Shown here piece by piece: positions 45,601-58,008 of a DNA stretch of 64,000 nucleotides. A program made the translations under genes and the position numbers. The first letter of the stretch is position 1; every line of letters begins with the position of its first letter. A model generated the notes under the pieces. It had not been told where the DNA came from. It did not search any database and saw only the letters and a list, made by a program, of their open reading frames with translations. Source of the stretch: Pezicula radicicola (Eukaryota; Ascomycota; Leotiomycetes; Helotiales; Dermateaceae); assembly GCA_003008705.1 (NCBI GenBank), contig PDUO01000008.1:186001-250000 (forward strand), in the 5' to 3' direction.

Positions 45601-47361
45601 ACTTTCTGGGGCAACAACAAAGTTAACAGAACTACTTCTCACATACTGGACAGAAGCTGTTTCGGAACGTGGTAACTCAGTCAATCCACTTTACCTAGGG
45701 CTGTACGGAATGCTAGCAGGTGTTGGAACAATTTTCTGGAGTGTCGCTACATATCATTTCTTTCTTTATGTGGTACCGGGTAGTGCTGAGCAGCTTCATG
45801 CAAGACTATTACGCTCAGTCATGAATGCACCACTGCATTTCTTTACAAGTACCGATACAGGGATCACCACGAACAGGTTAGTCACAATCGGAAAACAGTT
45901 CACCTGAGAACCGTCGCTTACCTTGACAATAGATTTAGCCAAGATATGTCAGTGGTTGATAAGGAACTCCCATTTGCCTTAATAGATCTTGTCGTCGCGG
46001 CGGTTCAAGCCTTCGTAGGAGCAATATTGATGTGTCTGGTGACTGGCTACTTCGCCCTCACATTACCACCAATTATTTTCGTTGTCTGGGGTAAGTATTT
46101 CTTCTGACGCATAACTTCAGTTGTGGAAAGCTAAAATATGTATGCGAAAACTATAGTTATACAGAAGTTCTACTTAAGAACCTCTCGCCAAGTCCGTCTC
46201 CTCGACTTGGAAGCCAAATCACCTTTGTATACACATTTCATCGAGTCACTTTCTGGATTAGCAACAATACGGGCATTTGGATGGTCTGAAGAATTTGTTC
46301 AGCAAAATCTTGTCTTCCTAGACAATTCCCAAAAGCCATATTATCTTCTTTTCTGCATTCAACGCTGGCTCTCCGTTGTCCTGGATCTAATGGTTACTAT
46401 TTTGGCAGTCATCTTGATGGTACTCGTTGTTGAGCTTCGTGACTCTGTGGGTGCAGGTTATGTTGGTTTGGCAATACTAAATGTTATTAGCTTCAGTGCA
46501 TCCTTGAGTTGGATTATTAGGCAGTGGACTTCATTAGAGACCTCGATCGGAGCAGTGTCGCGATTGAAGAAATTCACATCTACAACACCCAACGAGAACC
46601 TTCCAGATGAAAACCACACTGTTCCGGACACCTGGCCAGAACACGGAGCAATCACCATCAAAAACCTCACAGCCTCCTATACATCAGGCGGAAACCCTGT
46701 ACTCAAAAACATCAACATGAAAATCAAAGCGGGCGAAAAAATAGGAATATGTGGCCGTACCGGCAGCGGAAAAAGTTCTCTAATCTCAACACTCTTCCGA
46801 CTTCTAGAAATCTCACCAGAAAGTTCTATTATAGTAGATGATATAGACATCACGAAAATCCCAAGGCAAGTCGTTCGCTCTCGATTCAATGCAATTCCAC
46901 AAGATACATTCTTCATACCCGGTACAATCCGACTCAACTTATCACCCGAAACCCAGCAAAACACAGACGTAGAAATCATCTCAGCTTTACAAAAAGTAGA
47001 ATTATGGACCCTTGTCAAATCAAAAGGTGGATTAGATGCCAAACTAGAAACAGAATTCTTTTCACATGGCCAACGACAACTTTTCTCATTAGCTCGTGCT
47101 ATCTTGAGAAAGGGTAAAATTGTTGTTTTGGATGAGGTTTCTAGTAGTATTGATTTCGAGACCGATAAACTTGTTCAGGCTGTTGTGAGAAGGGAGTTTG
47201 AGGGAGCTACTATTTTAAGTATTGCGCATCGCTTGAATACTATTGTTGATTTTGAGAAGGTTGCTGTGTTAGGGGATGGACGGCTGGTTGAGTTTGATGA
47301 GCCGCAGGTTTTGTTGGGGAGAGAGGGGAGTGCTTTTGCTGAGTTGTATAGGGGTGCTTGA
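42601..47361 (+). CDS. Full-length ABCC (MRP-type) ABC transporter
   Basis: Seven exons (42601-42822, 42889-43789, 43845-44089, 44145-44994, 45057-45876, 45933-46090, 46157-47361) join in frame to 1466 aa. An N-terminal hydrophobic extension (TMD0) precedes two membrane domains, each followed by a nucleotide-binding domain. NBD1 has Walker A GPVGCGKST (about residue 660), signature LSGGQKQR and Walker B LMIIDDGFSGLD, with Asp instead of catalytic Glu and Asn (VTNAVNRL) where the switch His is expected. NBD2 has Walker A GRTGSGKSS, a fungal-type signature SHGQRQLFSLARA, Walker B VVLDEVSSSID and switch His in SIAHRLNT. Asymmetric NBDs of this kind are typical of ABCC exporters, with NBD2 carrying ATP hydrolysis. 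Members move drugs, conjugates or secondary metabolites across the plasma or vacuolar membrane; the substrate is unknown. No biosynthetic gene cluster is adjacent. Confidence 0.93.
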
Positions 47362-48895
47362 ACTATGATGGGGTGGTTGAGGGAGGAGGGTTGGAAGGGG
47401 GAGATATGGAACTTGGTAGATTCTGGTTTGAAAATTTGACGCCTTTATTATATGTTTTTACTTTTACTTCAAGGAGTACCACCTGTCTTGCAAGAACTAG
47501 TAGCTAAGCAATGGCACTTGCTTTATCTTGACATCTGTGTAAGGAATGATCAAGTAAACGTATCTGGATTTCACCTTTCTGATTGTAATACTTCACTTCA
47601 TAGTAAGTGTCTTGGACCCCTTCATTATGACCTTATTTACTCAAATATTACAACACACGACTCTACCTCCTCCCAATCCACCAAAGTCACGCCGAAACCC
47701 CCACCAACCCAAAAGCCAAAAAAGTCCAAACCCCAAAACTCAAACTATTCTCTCCAAAAACACTTCCCAAATCAAACCAAGCCCATCCTTTCAAAACGCT
47801 AAATTCACTATTAATAATCTCATCACATGGGTTGGTCTATGAAGATTTTATTTGATTCTGTATTCCATGACCAAGGGTTGGGATGAGTGGTTCTGCTATC
47901 GGCGTTCACCTTGCAAGGTCCATTTTCTTGAAATATTGAACTAGGTACAAGCCAAACAATTATTTTATTTCTTTCAAAGATACGTTGGGGGTCATACTAC
48001 TTGGAGCCTATAATATTCTTTGTCTTTTTTGTATTGGTTCTGGAGTATGTGGAGGTTATTTACTCACAACAGGTCCGCCATTCACCACAGTGGGTGTTAG
48101 TAACTTTCCCAGTTCCTGAACCACAAGATAGAAGAAAACTTATAATACAAAGTTAACGGTGCCTTCTGAGGATCCTTTCGACTCTCAAAAAACCAGAAGT
48201 GTTGACAGGAAGCTTTTGATCTAACCCAACACTTTGCAACGAATTCTCAGGAAGATATATGTAAGGCCGCAGGCGCAGCTGCTGAGGAGGTAGATGCTGG
48301 TATCTTCTCTCGATGGAGTATGGGCTAGCTATGGCTATGATGAAATGAAGTAAATTGGGGGATTACTACTACGGAGGATTGAGCGTCTAGGGGAATGTGA
48401 TGGAGACGGAATGGAAATATGTTTTGTTTGCCAACTACTTCTTAGCTCTTGGTTTTGGGCATGTGTCTAACACAGTCGTTACTGGGTTTTGGTAGATTAT
48501 CGAAGTGGTTGTGGGAGAGATTCATGAATGAAATTGATTTTTTCCCCTTAACATTGAACACTAAACAATGCATGCTTAAAGTCCCTGAATTGTGGTATGT
48601 CCCTATGTTCTAGCTCTAGTGGTTGTTGCCTTTAGTGACTTGGTCAGCAGTGTGATGAACGATGGTCGTTGAAACAAGCGGGGCAGTTTGTTTACCCCGT
48701 CTTTCACTGTAAATCGAACTCTAGGCACGACCCGGGTTCCTAACAGGGATGTCAGATCCTTTAGAACAGGGGTCACACAAGCTTATCCCGACGTGCAGAT
48801 TGAACGATGTTGGGGGCTAGGATAAGGAATCCACCTTGAACTTCTAGTGTACTCCACAACGTTAGCAATATTCTAGGCTAGGTGCCATCAAACTT
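47362..48895. other. Intergenic, no gene seen
   Basis: 3' flank of the ABC transporter and about 1.2 kb of sequence without a supported frame. Open frames at 47452-47842 are short, Pro/Thr/Lys-rich and lack domains. Confidence 0.45.
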
Positions 48896-49544
48896 TTGCC
48901 ACGGTCTGGTACACTTGAGGCCGGAGCGCGGAGTATTTGGACACTTCTTTGCCTCTTTGTTCTCAGATTTTGGTCAGATTCATTGACAGATGCTTGGGGA
49001 ACATATGCTCTCGTTACCGTCATTCTCAGCTACCCTTACACTCGCGCTATTATAGTTGACTGGGTCTCGAAAAATTCCAACGGTGTTAGCACTAGAAGCG
49101 TATCAGCTGCATTTTACAACAGTATGTCAAATACCCTGAAATCCACATCGACTCGCATTATACAGAACTTTTATTCATATTTTAACGTAGTATCTTTGAC
49201 TTACCATGCCATAGTGTTCGCGCAAGCCGGCATGATGTATTCGAATAACATCTATGAGGAATCAGACAAACCTTTGTACCATACCGGAAATAGGAACCTA
49301 ATTATCATCAACTTTATATGTATACTGATGTTCTTATTAACGAAACTATACTATGTTCTAAGAAACCGGCACCATGATCGTATTTGGGCTCGTATGAGTC
49401 CACAGGTAAGCCGTAATTTTTTTAAAAACTTGTACTGTTTACACAATGCTTGAAGTATGCTAACACTTGTAGGAACGTCACGATTACTCGATTTCGACCA
49501 AAGACACAGGTAGTAAACGACTGGATTTTAGGTTTGCACATTGA
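48896..49544 (+). pseudogene. 5'-truncated MFS transporter (Dal5/allantoate-permease type)
   Basis: Only the C-terminal part of an anion:cation symporter-type MFS protein is present. SLTDAWGTYALVTVILSYPYTRAIIVDW leads to SVSAAFYN-M. A 93-nt in-frame intron (49122-49214, GTATGT...CATAG) follows, then FAQAGMMYSNNIY and TM12 (LIIINFICILMFLLTKLYYVLR). A second intron (49406-49472) leads to the typical last exon ending SKRLDFRFAH. The exon pattern and tail match the family, but nothing upstream of about 48955 resembles the first eight membrane segments and no ATG opens the frame. It cannot form a transporter. It faces an intact relative, 448 bp away, tail to tail, so a broken inverted duplication is possible. 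Confidence 0.75.
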
Positions 49545-49992
49545 AGGACTTTTTGTTAGCTCAAGAGGTGAATGTTATGCCGGTTTCTGGCAATAAACAG
49601 GCTGAGTTTACCGCTGGGAGGAATGTCAATACTTCTCACTTTCCAGTAGTAACAGCATTGGATTTTGTAATTGATCGTCAAAGATTCTTATTTAGTCTAG
49701 CAAAGTTATTTTACTACTCTAAATTTACAATGAGTGATTTTCCCTCTTCACTTGTGCCTGGTATATTCTTCTGCGAGTTACCTTCTTCTATGGCCGTTAT
49801 ATAATCGTTATATGCATTAAAACAAAACTGAACATAAAGTGAAAAAGAGTGAAAAGGATGTTGTAGTCCTAATCAACTCTCCCGGGGTATCCTAGACAAA
49901 ACATCAGTTGTATGTGAAGAATCTTGGGAACTCCCGTTTTCCGTCGAAGTAGCGCAGTTCTTTGCCAGTCCCTGACAAGAAATAAATGCATC
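49545..49992. other. Intergenic between tail-to-tail MFS genes
   Basis: No gene is supported. The open frame at 49541-49804 lacks motifs. Confidence 0.5.
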
Positions 49993-51686
49993 TTAGACTC
50001 TGTATCTAAATCCATGTCTCGCTCCCTCTACAGGAAGTCCATTCCTATCAACCTCTCCGCCACTAACTCCCTCGACCTCCATACCCTGATCTAATTCCTT
50101 ATTCAATCTTACTAATATGATTCGTAGAATAGTTGCGAAGACGATAGCAATAAATGCAGTTGCCGTATTGACTGTCATTGCAAGCACGTAACGTGGCGCT
50201 GCTCCTGTATAGTACATATAGCTCGCAAAGATGTTCGCGGTGTTGCTCACAGCATTGATAGCAGCAAGAGCAGCAGCTCGCTTCGCTGGTGGACGAGGGA
50301 GAGTGTTGGAGATCCATGCCAGAATCACGACAAACGATGCGTAGAATGACGGGACCATAATTATCATGGCAAAGTAGCGAGCTCCTGTATTCGTGGTTGC
50401 GACCGCAATGATGAAAGACACCATCGTGAGCCAGAGAGGCAGAGTAACGTGGTAGTAACGCTCCCCAGTGCGATCAGCGTGCCAGGCGTTTGCCATAGCT
50501 GTGAAGACACAGATGACATATGGAGGTGCTGTAAGCAGGAGAGTGATGATCTTGTTGTAACCGAGAGTTTCTACAACAGTTGGGAAGAAGTTGGTTACTG
50601 AAGCGGAGGCAACCACACAGAACAAAATGACCATTAGCACGTAAGTCTTTATATCGGAAAATGCGAGCTTCATGCCATGGAAAAAGGTCTGCTGGCTGCT
50701 GTCAACCCAATCGTCCTCTCCGATATCTTCTGCAAGGCGCCATGTAGACAATTGAACCTCCTCTTCGGTCAACCACTTTGTGGTTCGTGGAAAATTGGGA
50801 ATAATGAAGAAGGCAGCGGCGGCGATACCGATCGTAATTGACCCCTCAACAATGAAGAGCCAACGCCAGGCTCGCAACCCATGAAGACCGTCCATGTTAC
50901 CGGTAATTCCAGCAGTGATGAGCCCAGAGAAGGCTCCAGATATCAAAGATCCGGAGTATAGCATAGCGTATCGGAGACCAAGTTCCTTTCTGGTGTACCA
51001 GCAAGAGAGGTAATAGAGACAGCCAGGCTTAAGAGAGTTCACATCAGCTTATTGTGTATGGGAGGCGATTTTAATGGGGAAACACTCACGAAGTAGACTG
51101 CTTCAACAAATCCAAGCATGAAACGGACCGCGACTAGCCCTCCATATGATTGGCATGCTGCTGTAGCAGTTGAAATGGTACCCCACGCTATCATACAGCA
51201 TGGCAAGTATATCGCTGGTCTTCCAACCTTGTTGAGGTACAGGTTGGATGGAATTTGCATCAAAATATAACCAACAAACAGAATTGACACACTAGTCTAT
51301 AAAAGCTGTCACTAAAATATCGTTCCCAAAATATATGGCGTGAAACAAGAACTCACGCTATATTGCACACTAGTAAGGTTCAAGTCGGTTTCCAAGCCAG
51401 CCAATTTTGCAGCCGCGATATTGTTTCGATCCAAGTAGTTCATGATATACATGAGAATAATCATAGGTAACAATCGCAGGTCGATCTTCCTGACCAGTGC
51501 TTTCTCGCGACTCGCACGATCTTCTGCGGTCATGCGCGCGACAAGCTCTGGAGGCTGGAATGTTTTGCTCACCTGCCTCCCGAGAGGTTCAATCGGAGAG
51601 TCCATGGTATTCAAAGGAATAGGAATGTCCTGATCGATATGCTCTGTTCGAGTGGCTTTTCCAGAGTCGATATCCATGGCCGCCAT
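49993..51686 (-). CDS. MFS transporter, Dal5/allantoate-permease (ACS) family
   Basis: Three exons (51686-51357, 51296-51090, 51027-49993) with introns of 60 and 62 nt give 523 aa. The start chosen is the ATG at 51686 (MAAMDIDSG). The frame is open further upstream, to 51776, but that extension looks like leader. After a polar N-terminus, TM1 begins at LDLRLLPMIILMYIMNYLDRNNIAAAKLAG, the ACS-family signature. It is followed by VSILFVGYILMQIPSNL, FPGCLYYLSCWYTRKELGLR (across exon 3) and WRWLFIVEG. Twelve membrane segments are readable, with a hydrophilic middle loop (WLTEEEVQLSTWRLAEDIGEDDW). The family imports organic anions such as allantoate, nicotinate, pantothenate or biotin precursors by proton symport. 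Which one is not predictable here. A truncated relative lies just downstream on the other strand. Confidence 0.92.
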
Positions 51687-52698
51687 ATTGGAAGAAAAGT
51701 AATGTGGGATGCAGATGGAGGCAAAAGGGCGAGAGTGGCCAGTCTGATATATATGTTGGGCAGCAGCTTTGCACATTCACTCCACAATTATGTGATTGAA
51801 GTTGGGGTCTGGGGGGCACCCCGTCAAATACCTACAGAAGCCGGCATTCCTGCACAATGAAGACATATAAAAGTGGTTCTGTTGGGCGACGCTTGTGACC
51901 AATTTGTCAGTACCTAAAGGCACTATCGTTTAGGACCTCTAATGTATAGAACTCTGCATGCATCTTTCTAAATCAATCCCGAGTTTTGACGTTGATATAT
52001 TGTTCGTACTTCCGTACAATTACGATGTATCCATCTTAAGCGAGCGCGAGCGAAGACGGAGAAAGAAAGCGGCACTTCTGCGGACAAACACCCATCCTAT
52101 CACACATTCACGGGGAATGGGGAATGTGCGCAAGAGTGGGGTGACCAAAATCCCACCATTCTTGTAGAAGGGGTTGTGGGGAATATGGTCCTCCACAACA
52201 TGGAGATTCTGAGCGGTTGGGAGCGGTGTGTTTTGATGGTCTGGTGTAAACGGGATGCGAACGGGGAATTTCGGCAGATCAGTAGGAAGCATCAACAGGG
52301 GTCCGAGCTTTTCCCATCATTGTCTTGTCATAAGATTCTGAAAGATAACGGACAACCTTCCCTATTAGTATTTCTACAGTCTGGATTTATAATTATTCGA
52401 AACCTCCTCAACGGGTATGACGTATTGGCTGGGCGTAAAAGTATTATCCAAACAGTGAAGTTGGTCACGGGAATGGTCATGTGATCAGCACCCTTAAAGC
52501 CTATTTTGACACTCTAGCTCCTTACAGAATATACAACACATTTTGCCCAGGTTTCCCATGTTGGCCTACGCAGCTACAAAATTACTTCCTAGCCCATCTC
52601 TTCTACTTTAGGCTATCGCAAGCACTATGAAGCCGACTACAAGTTAGATGCATCTAGACTCTTCAATTCAACCTTCTCTCGCCATTCGGCCGACGACC
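51687..52698. other. Divergent upstream region of MFS and kinase genes
   Basis: About 1 kb with no supported gene. The stretch 52610-52700 shows protein-like plus-strand translation (YRKHYEADYKLDASRLF) in another frame just before the kinase start, possibly relict coding sequence. Confidence 0.4.
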
Positions 52699-53816
52699 AT
52701 GACACTTAGCGTCGGTAGCATTCTAAAGGGCCGAAGGTCAACATACCAAGTCCTGGAGCCCCTGAAGAATGCATCCGTTTTCAAGGCTATTACTATGCCA
52801 AGCTATCCATCTGGCACAAGCACTCAGAGACTGTAAGAGCCAAGACAACTTGACGAGAGCACTATTAAAGGATATCAAAGTGTGACCATAAAAACCGAGC
52901 CTGTCGAGGAAAGAAGAAAGGTCATCTACGATCGCGAATTTGAAAACCATGAAAACTCGATGATCAAATCGTCGGCATATATTCGAACACTTGAGGATTG
53001 CATTGGCCATGAAGGAGGGGTTGTAGGACAACGATGTTTGGCCCTCGAGTGGATGGACACAGACCTATGGAAAGCGCGAATGAATCCCAGAAGCCATGAT
53101 ATAGAGCTGCAGAAGACGGTCGCTCGGTCTGTATTAGAAGCCTTAGCACTTTTCGCCGATATCCAAGGAGTACATACTGATATTAATCCTAACAATATCC
53201 TCATTTCCGGCATTGAGACCGCTAAACCAGTTGTGAAAGTAGGCGATCTCGGAAACTTATGCGGTGAAGGCATTGACTGGGTTCGCCTTCAAGGACTTGC
53301 TATACGGGCTCCTGAAGTATGGAGAGGCCTTGGTGTATGGCCTGCAAGTGATGTGTGGTCTTTGGGTGTGACAGTGCGACTTCTAATCTAATTCCACTTA
53401 CAATTGCTAACTATTTCCAGATGGCTCACTGGCTTGCAAAGAAACCCATTTTTGGAGCCTCGGACAAGGTCGTTGAAGGATTGACTGAATCTTGGTGTAT
53501 TGCAAAGATTAAGAGATTGGTGGGCCCAATCGAACCTCCTGTGAATCCCGAGTACACAGATGAATTTGAAGCCGCCGATGAGTTGGAAAAGGAAACCTTT
53601 CAAACCGCCGAGATGTCTAAGCCAAGGGAATTCATCGTAGTTGGGACAATAAGGCAGGAACTTGAGCGACTGCCTCCTGGTTCAATCTCAAAAAAGTGTA
53701 TTGATTTCATTGAATATTTGCTAGTTCTAGATCATACAAAGAGGCCGTCCGCGAGGGATGCGCTCAAGCATCCCTTCATCAATTCACAAACTGAGTCGTG
53801 TCCATGCTCCTACTAA
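52699..53816 (+). CDS. Diverged protein kinase-like protein
   Basis: Three exons (52699-52832, 52881-53373, 53421-53816) with very short introns (48 and 47 nt) give 340 aa. The kinase core is readable: VTIKTEP with Lys49 as the VAIK lysine, EWMDTDLW as hinge, HTDINPNN at 143-150 in place of HRDxxxxN (Asp145 and Asn150 kept, Arg replaced by Thr), GDLGN at 166-170 as DLG instead of DFG, APE at 188-190 and SDVWSLGVT. The Gly-rich loop is poor (ILKGRRSTYQVLEPL). The C-lobe ends RPSARDALKHPF. Lys, catalytic Asp, Asn and metal Asp remain, so activity is possible. HTD suggests no activation-loop phosphorylation control. It resembles an expanded fungal group of small kinases of unknown role. Upstream protein-like sequence in another frame hints the gene was once longer. 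Confidence 0.75.
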
Positions 53817-54558
53817 ATTTAGATATAAAGTGTGCTAACACTTGGTTCCATGCTCCTCGTTTTGATACTGTCATAATATCATTCATTTATTGTTAAGAAC
53901 GTAGCAAGCTAAAGCCTAATCCGTCTAGCGTATTTTACTATCTAGGAAGACCGCTAATACACCGTCATCTTGCTCTTCGCTAAATCCACACTATCCTGTT
54001 AAACATCTAAATATCACCCTTCTAGCCATCAAACAGTTATAACGCCAGTATGGTCGAGTGGTAAGCACACTCGAGTTCAACCCAACACTTGGAGCTAACA
54101 ACTTCAGTGTCCCATGCTTAGAAGTGTTATCACTGTTTAAAAAACCCTTACTTCGGTAAGAGAGTTTCTTCAAGGTGGCAGATGCATACTCTGACCACTT
54201 TGAAGTTTTGCTGTTTTTGATCTATTTTATTTTTATTTTTATTTCTCTCCTTAGAAAAGAAGTTACTTATCTTTGTCAAAGAGTTTTGTTTTGAATTTTA
54301 GGAGTATTAAGAGACTAGAGGTTGGTTCTCGCTTATTCGCTAGCGTTAGTACAAGGGGGCAGACTTTGATTCACACTAAGCGGTAGAATATCAAAGTGGT
54401 AGACGATTAAATTTTGCTGTAGGTAACGTAGTGTAAACTCGAGAGATCTAATTGTCGTTTGATATAAATAGATCCCGAGAAAATTTCCTATCCACCTTCA
54501 TCATAGATCAATTAAAATTAGGCATTATAACTTCCTTAAACAATCACACTGTTCTCAA
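53817..54558. other. Intergenic with candidate structured RNA
   Basis: No protein gene. Three short hairpins and a T-run at 54045-54218 are described separately. The rest is AT-rich. Confidence 0.45.
54045..54218 (+). ncRNA. Candidate Pol III-type structured RNA or tRNA-derived relict
   Basis: TGGTCGAGTGG (54051-54061) fits the A-box pattern TRGYNNARNNG and GTTCAACCC (54075-54083) fits the B-box pattern GWTCRANNC, though only 13 bases lie between them, too close for a normal tRNA. Three hairpins follow in order. The first is TCGAGTG/CACTCGA (54054-54074, 7-nt loop). The second is CTTAC-TTCG-GTAAG (54147-54160, a UUCG tetraloop). The third is a 10-bp stem TTCAAGGTGG/CCACTTTGAA (54169-54204, one G-U pair). 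TTTTT at 54214-54218 would serve as terminator. No known RNA family is recognised. Chance hairpins are common, so this is a hypothesis. Confidence 0.3.
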
Positions 54559-56203
54559 CTAAGTCAGAAACCATATACCTCCCAATGTGCCCCACATTCC
54601 AGATATTAACAAAAATGCCAGAAAACCCATACCCAATGGCTGTACAGAAGCCGCTGCTGTGCTTGAAGTCGTACTAGAACTAGCACTTCCAGTGCTCGTA
54701 GCGGTACCTCTAGTTTCTGTTGCTGTTATCACCACCGTTGCTCTACTTGATGAAGAGCTAGTATGTGGAGTAGAAGTCGACGCCACAGAAGATATTGTGA
54801 CAGTGGATGCACTCGCATTAATCTCAACAATTTCGGATTCCGTGCTATCAAAATTCGTCTGGGCAATGTGGATCTGATTATTCGTGAGGTCATACACCAC
54901 GTACGCGCTTCTCAAAAACGGATCACCCAGAAGCAGCGCGCCGTTATCTCCACTATCCTCGATTCCCAAAACACAAGTGTCTTTAAAAGGAAGATCCATC
55001 TTTGACAGCGCGGCTGCATTCTCTGCGCCATAAACAGTTGTGAGATTGTATATGAGTTCCTGGATGCCAACGCTGATGACTGGCCCAGAACCACTTTGGG
55101 GGTGGCCAAATTCGAAGTTTAGGGTAATGTCAGGGGATGAGGTGAGAATGTCGCAGTCCACGAACATGACTCCTGAAGTAATGGACGATTCAACAGCGCC
55201 GAAGCCTGTGAATATCACTGTTGCGATTGAAGATGGGAAGAGTGCGAAAGAGGCACCTGAATCAAGGAGTGCCCCTGCTACGTTTACCGTGGATCCATCG
55301 CTAGCTATAGATGTGACAGGAATTGTCGTTGTGTTAGATGAGGAAAAGTTCAAAGACATTGACTGTAGAGCCACGAAGAATTGGGTGTATGTGTCTGGGT
55401 TTTGGGTGACTGGGAGGATATCTAAGGTTGAGAGAGAACCAATATACTTTTTAGTGTCGATTCCGCCAAAGAGCAATATTCCTGAAGACTCAGAGAGGGA
55501 GTCGAGATAGAGAGAGTAGGCTTTCGTGTTGATCTTCTTTTGGAGGACGAGTTGATCTATCAGGTTAGGATATTGCGTTGCTGCTGTTTCGTGGTTACCT
55601 GTTGGCAAAGAGGTTAGTCAGCTACTTCTAAAGCGAGGAAATATTGATCGTACTGTAACCTAAGCCCATGATACCGTAATTGTAAGTAGTAGTAAGGCCC
55701 AGTCCCATCTGCAATCCCTCAATTTTAACATTCCCGATGACGAAATCATCTTTAATAAAATCTCCCGTAGCGCCTCCACCATCATAATACGTGATATTGA
55801 AGTCTCCAGTACCGACGACTTCAACTGTTGATGACTTTGATTGGTCAAATGTTCCTCCAGTGCATTGTTTACCTAGTTGCATCTGTAGGATAGTATTCGT
55901 GCATAGATCTGCTGTGCTGGACGTAATCCAAACATCGCTACTCCCGGTATCAACTCCTACTAAGAGACTTTGTGGCGGGTTTCCGACTGTGATATTTGCT
56001 GAGTATCCATGAAGAGGGCCTTCATTGTTGATTGTGGCTAAAATAGGATCGCGTTTAGCAATATCCCTTCGTCTTAATCTAGTAGCGAGTGTAGAAGAGC
56101 GTTCAATGTTTAAAGAGACTACATTAACAGCTGATGCCCATGTTATTAATGTGCAAAATAATGGGAGCAATGAAGATGTTGATGTTGGGATTGTTAACCG
56201 CAT
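54559..56203 (-). CDS. GPI-anchored aspartic protease (yapsin/SAP type)
   Basis: Two exons (56203-55654 and 55598-54559; 55-nt intron GTACGA...CAACAG) encode 529 aa. A signal peptide (about residues 1-26) and a short propeptide ending in basic residues (RLRRRDIAKR, Kex2-type site near 51) precede the pepsin fold. The two catalytic motifs are VDTGSSDVW (Asp85) and LLDSGASFAL (Asp296). The Cys pair in CTNTILQMQLGKQC matches the N-lobe loop of yapsins, and LLLGDPFLRSAYVVYDL is the conserved late motif. The last ~90 residues are Ser/Thr-rich, then hydrophobic (GMGFLAFLLISGMWGTLGG), a GPI-anchor pattern. Such enzymes sit on the cell wall or membrane and cleave proteins after basic residues in wall maintenance. 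The start is the first ATG (56203); upstream frame sequence lacks another. Confidence 0.92.
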
Positions 56204-58008
56204 TCTTATATCGTACAATAATCAAAGAAAAAGAAACACACACACAAAAAAAAAAGCAAGGTGGGAATAAGGCAATATATCTTTTGCCGGCTAAAGGCCA
56301 AAGGAGAAGGTAGTGTGTTTGGAGGAAGTCCAAATTGTGGCGTCGGAACCAAGACTTCTGCCAAGGATAAAGTCCCTCGAGGCAGACGAGCTCCCTGTCC
56401 GGATCGAAGCTTGAAGTTGCCTAGCTCCGGATAATTGACCGTTGCAAGGTATTCTTTTTTTAACCGTAAAATTAAACTTAAGGCCCTAGCAGGCACATCA
56501 ACAAACTGCTATTTAGCTAGAAAGTCTAGTCTGCAAAAAATAAAGCCTTAAAGTGAAATAAGTTTTATTCTTTCCTTACCTAAGGACTTGCGCAAAAGAG
56601 GAGATAGATATCCAGCGTAAAGTCCACTTTTCATTCGAATAACTTGAAAAGTGTTGCTTACTGCTACTTGAAAACTGGTGCCTAATAAGCGAGCGGGGTT
56701 ACTGTATACGGATCCTGGAATAATTTAATTGCCAAGAGCGCTACGCTGCTGCTGCATAGTCAAGTCTTAATAAAGCAATTATTACAGGGCGGCTAAAAAA
56801 TATATACAGCTACAGAAACATTATAATAAGAAGAACTTAATATTGCTAGCCCTACCGGCCTGGTGAAGGTAATGCGGACACGGTAAATTCTCAACATAAA
56901 CCCCTACTTAGAGTTAAGTACACCCCACATAGCCTTGCAATTTGCAAAGGAGGGTCTATGGTATAAGTTAGCGTGGAAAACTCAACGGACGGGCGAGGTA
57001 CCAACACTCGAGTCCAAACACTAAGAAATCTCGCAGCGAGAGGTGGAAATTGTAATATTTTGAATGGCAAGGTTATTTGGAAGCAAAATGTGGGCAATGT
57101 GGTGTTGTATTCTGTGTGGAACTAATGTGTGGGAATGGGCCTACTTGTAGTAGGATGACGATCACGTGACTATTCCTGTAGTTCAACATGATACAGAGGT
57201 GAGAAGAAACAGGAAGATCAGGAGAAGCTGAGGAGCTTCAAAAGGAGAAAGGATGCCATGATCCAATAATCAAAGATGCGAAAGTGGAGAAATAGTTGGG
57301 TTCCTGTAGGACTGGCAATGATTATAATGTATGAATAAGTTTAGCTACAGATTGTACCAGGGCTTTTTCATAATATGATTCACAAACCATGAAAGCCATT
57401 CATAACAAGGCTTGAGACTCTGATCAAATTTATCGAAACCGCGATATTAAAAGGCCAAGCTGTTATCCACTGAATATATCGCCTAGGGTTTATCAAATTG
57501 AATAAGCTTGGATTCATAGCTATTGAATCAGAGGTCTTGTGAGAAGTCGCACTTTCCTCTGCTATTTTTTCCCTCCACTGTTCACCTATAGTTGTCCTTA
57601 GGGATGATTATTCTAAGGTTCTATTCCGAGATGCTAGTTGTCGACGGCTTGGCTGTAGTCTTTTATAGTTTTACTCCAAATTTTTAGGTAGGTGCTAAAG
57701 GGAATGAGCTAGCCTCGTCTAGTCCAATTTCTATGTGCTTGGTTGTTACTAGTCGAATTAGGATCGTCTACTTGTGACTTGCTAAGAAATAGCGCCTATC
57801 TAGCCAATAAAATCTCTTGTCATTGTGCATCTTTAGGTGCCCTAATCCTAACCCTGACACTAAAGTCCTTAGTTAGGAAGCTAATGATTTATACATTCAC
57901 CAAGCCATAAAACAGTTATTCACTGCCATGAACAATGGCCACTTTGTAGATTCATCATCTTTCTAGAACTTGGATAAATACTACCGTCCTCTTCTGCATT
58001 AAGTTGTT
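56204..58008. other. Intergenic, 1.8 kb, no gene seen
   Basis: Includes the protease upstream region with a CACA/poly-A tract near 56235-56260. No coding frame with domain character. Confidence 0.5.
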
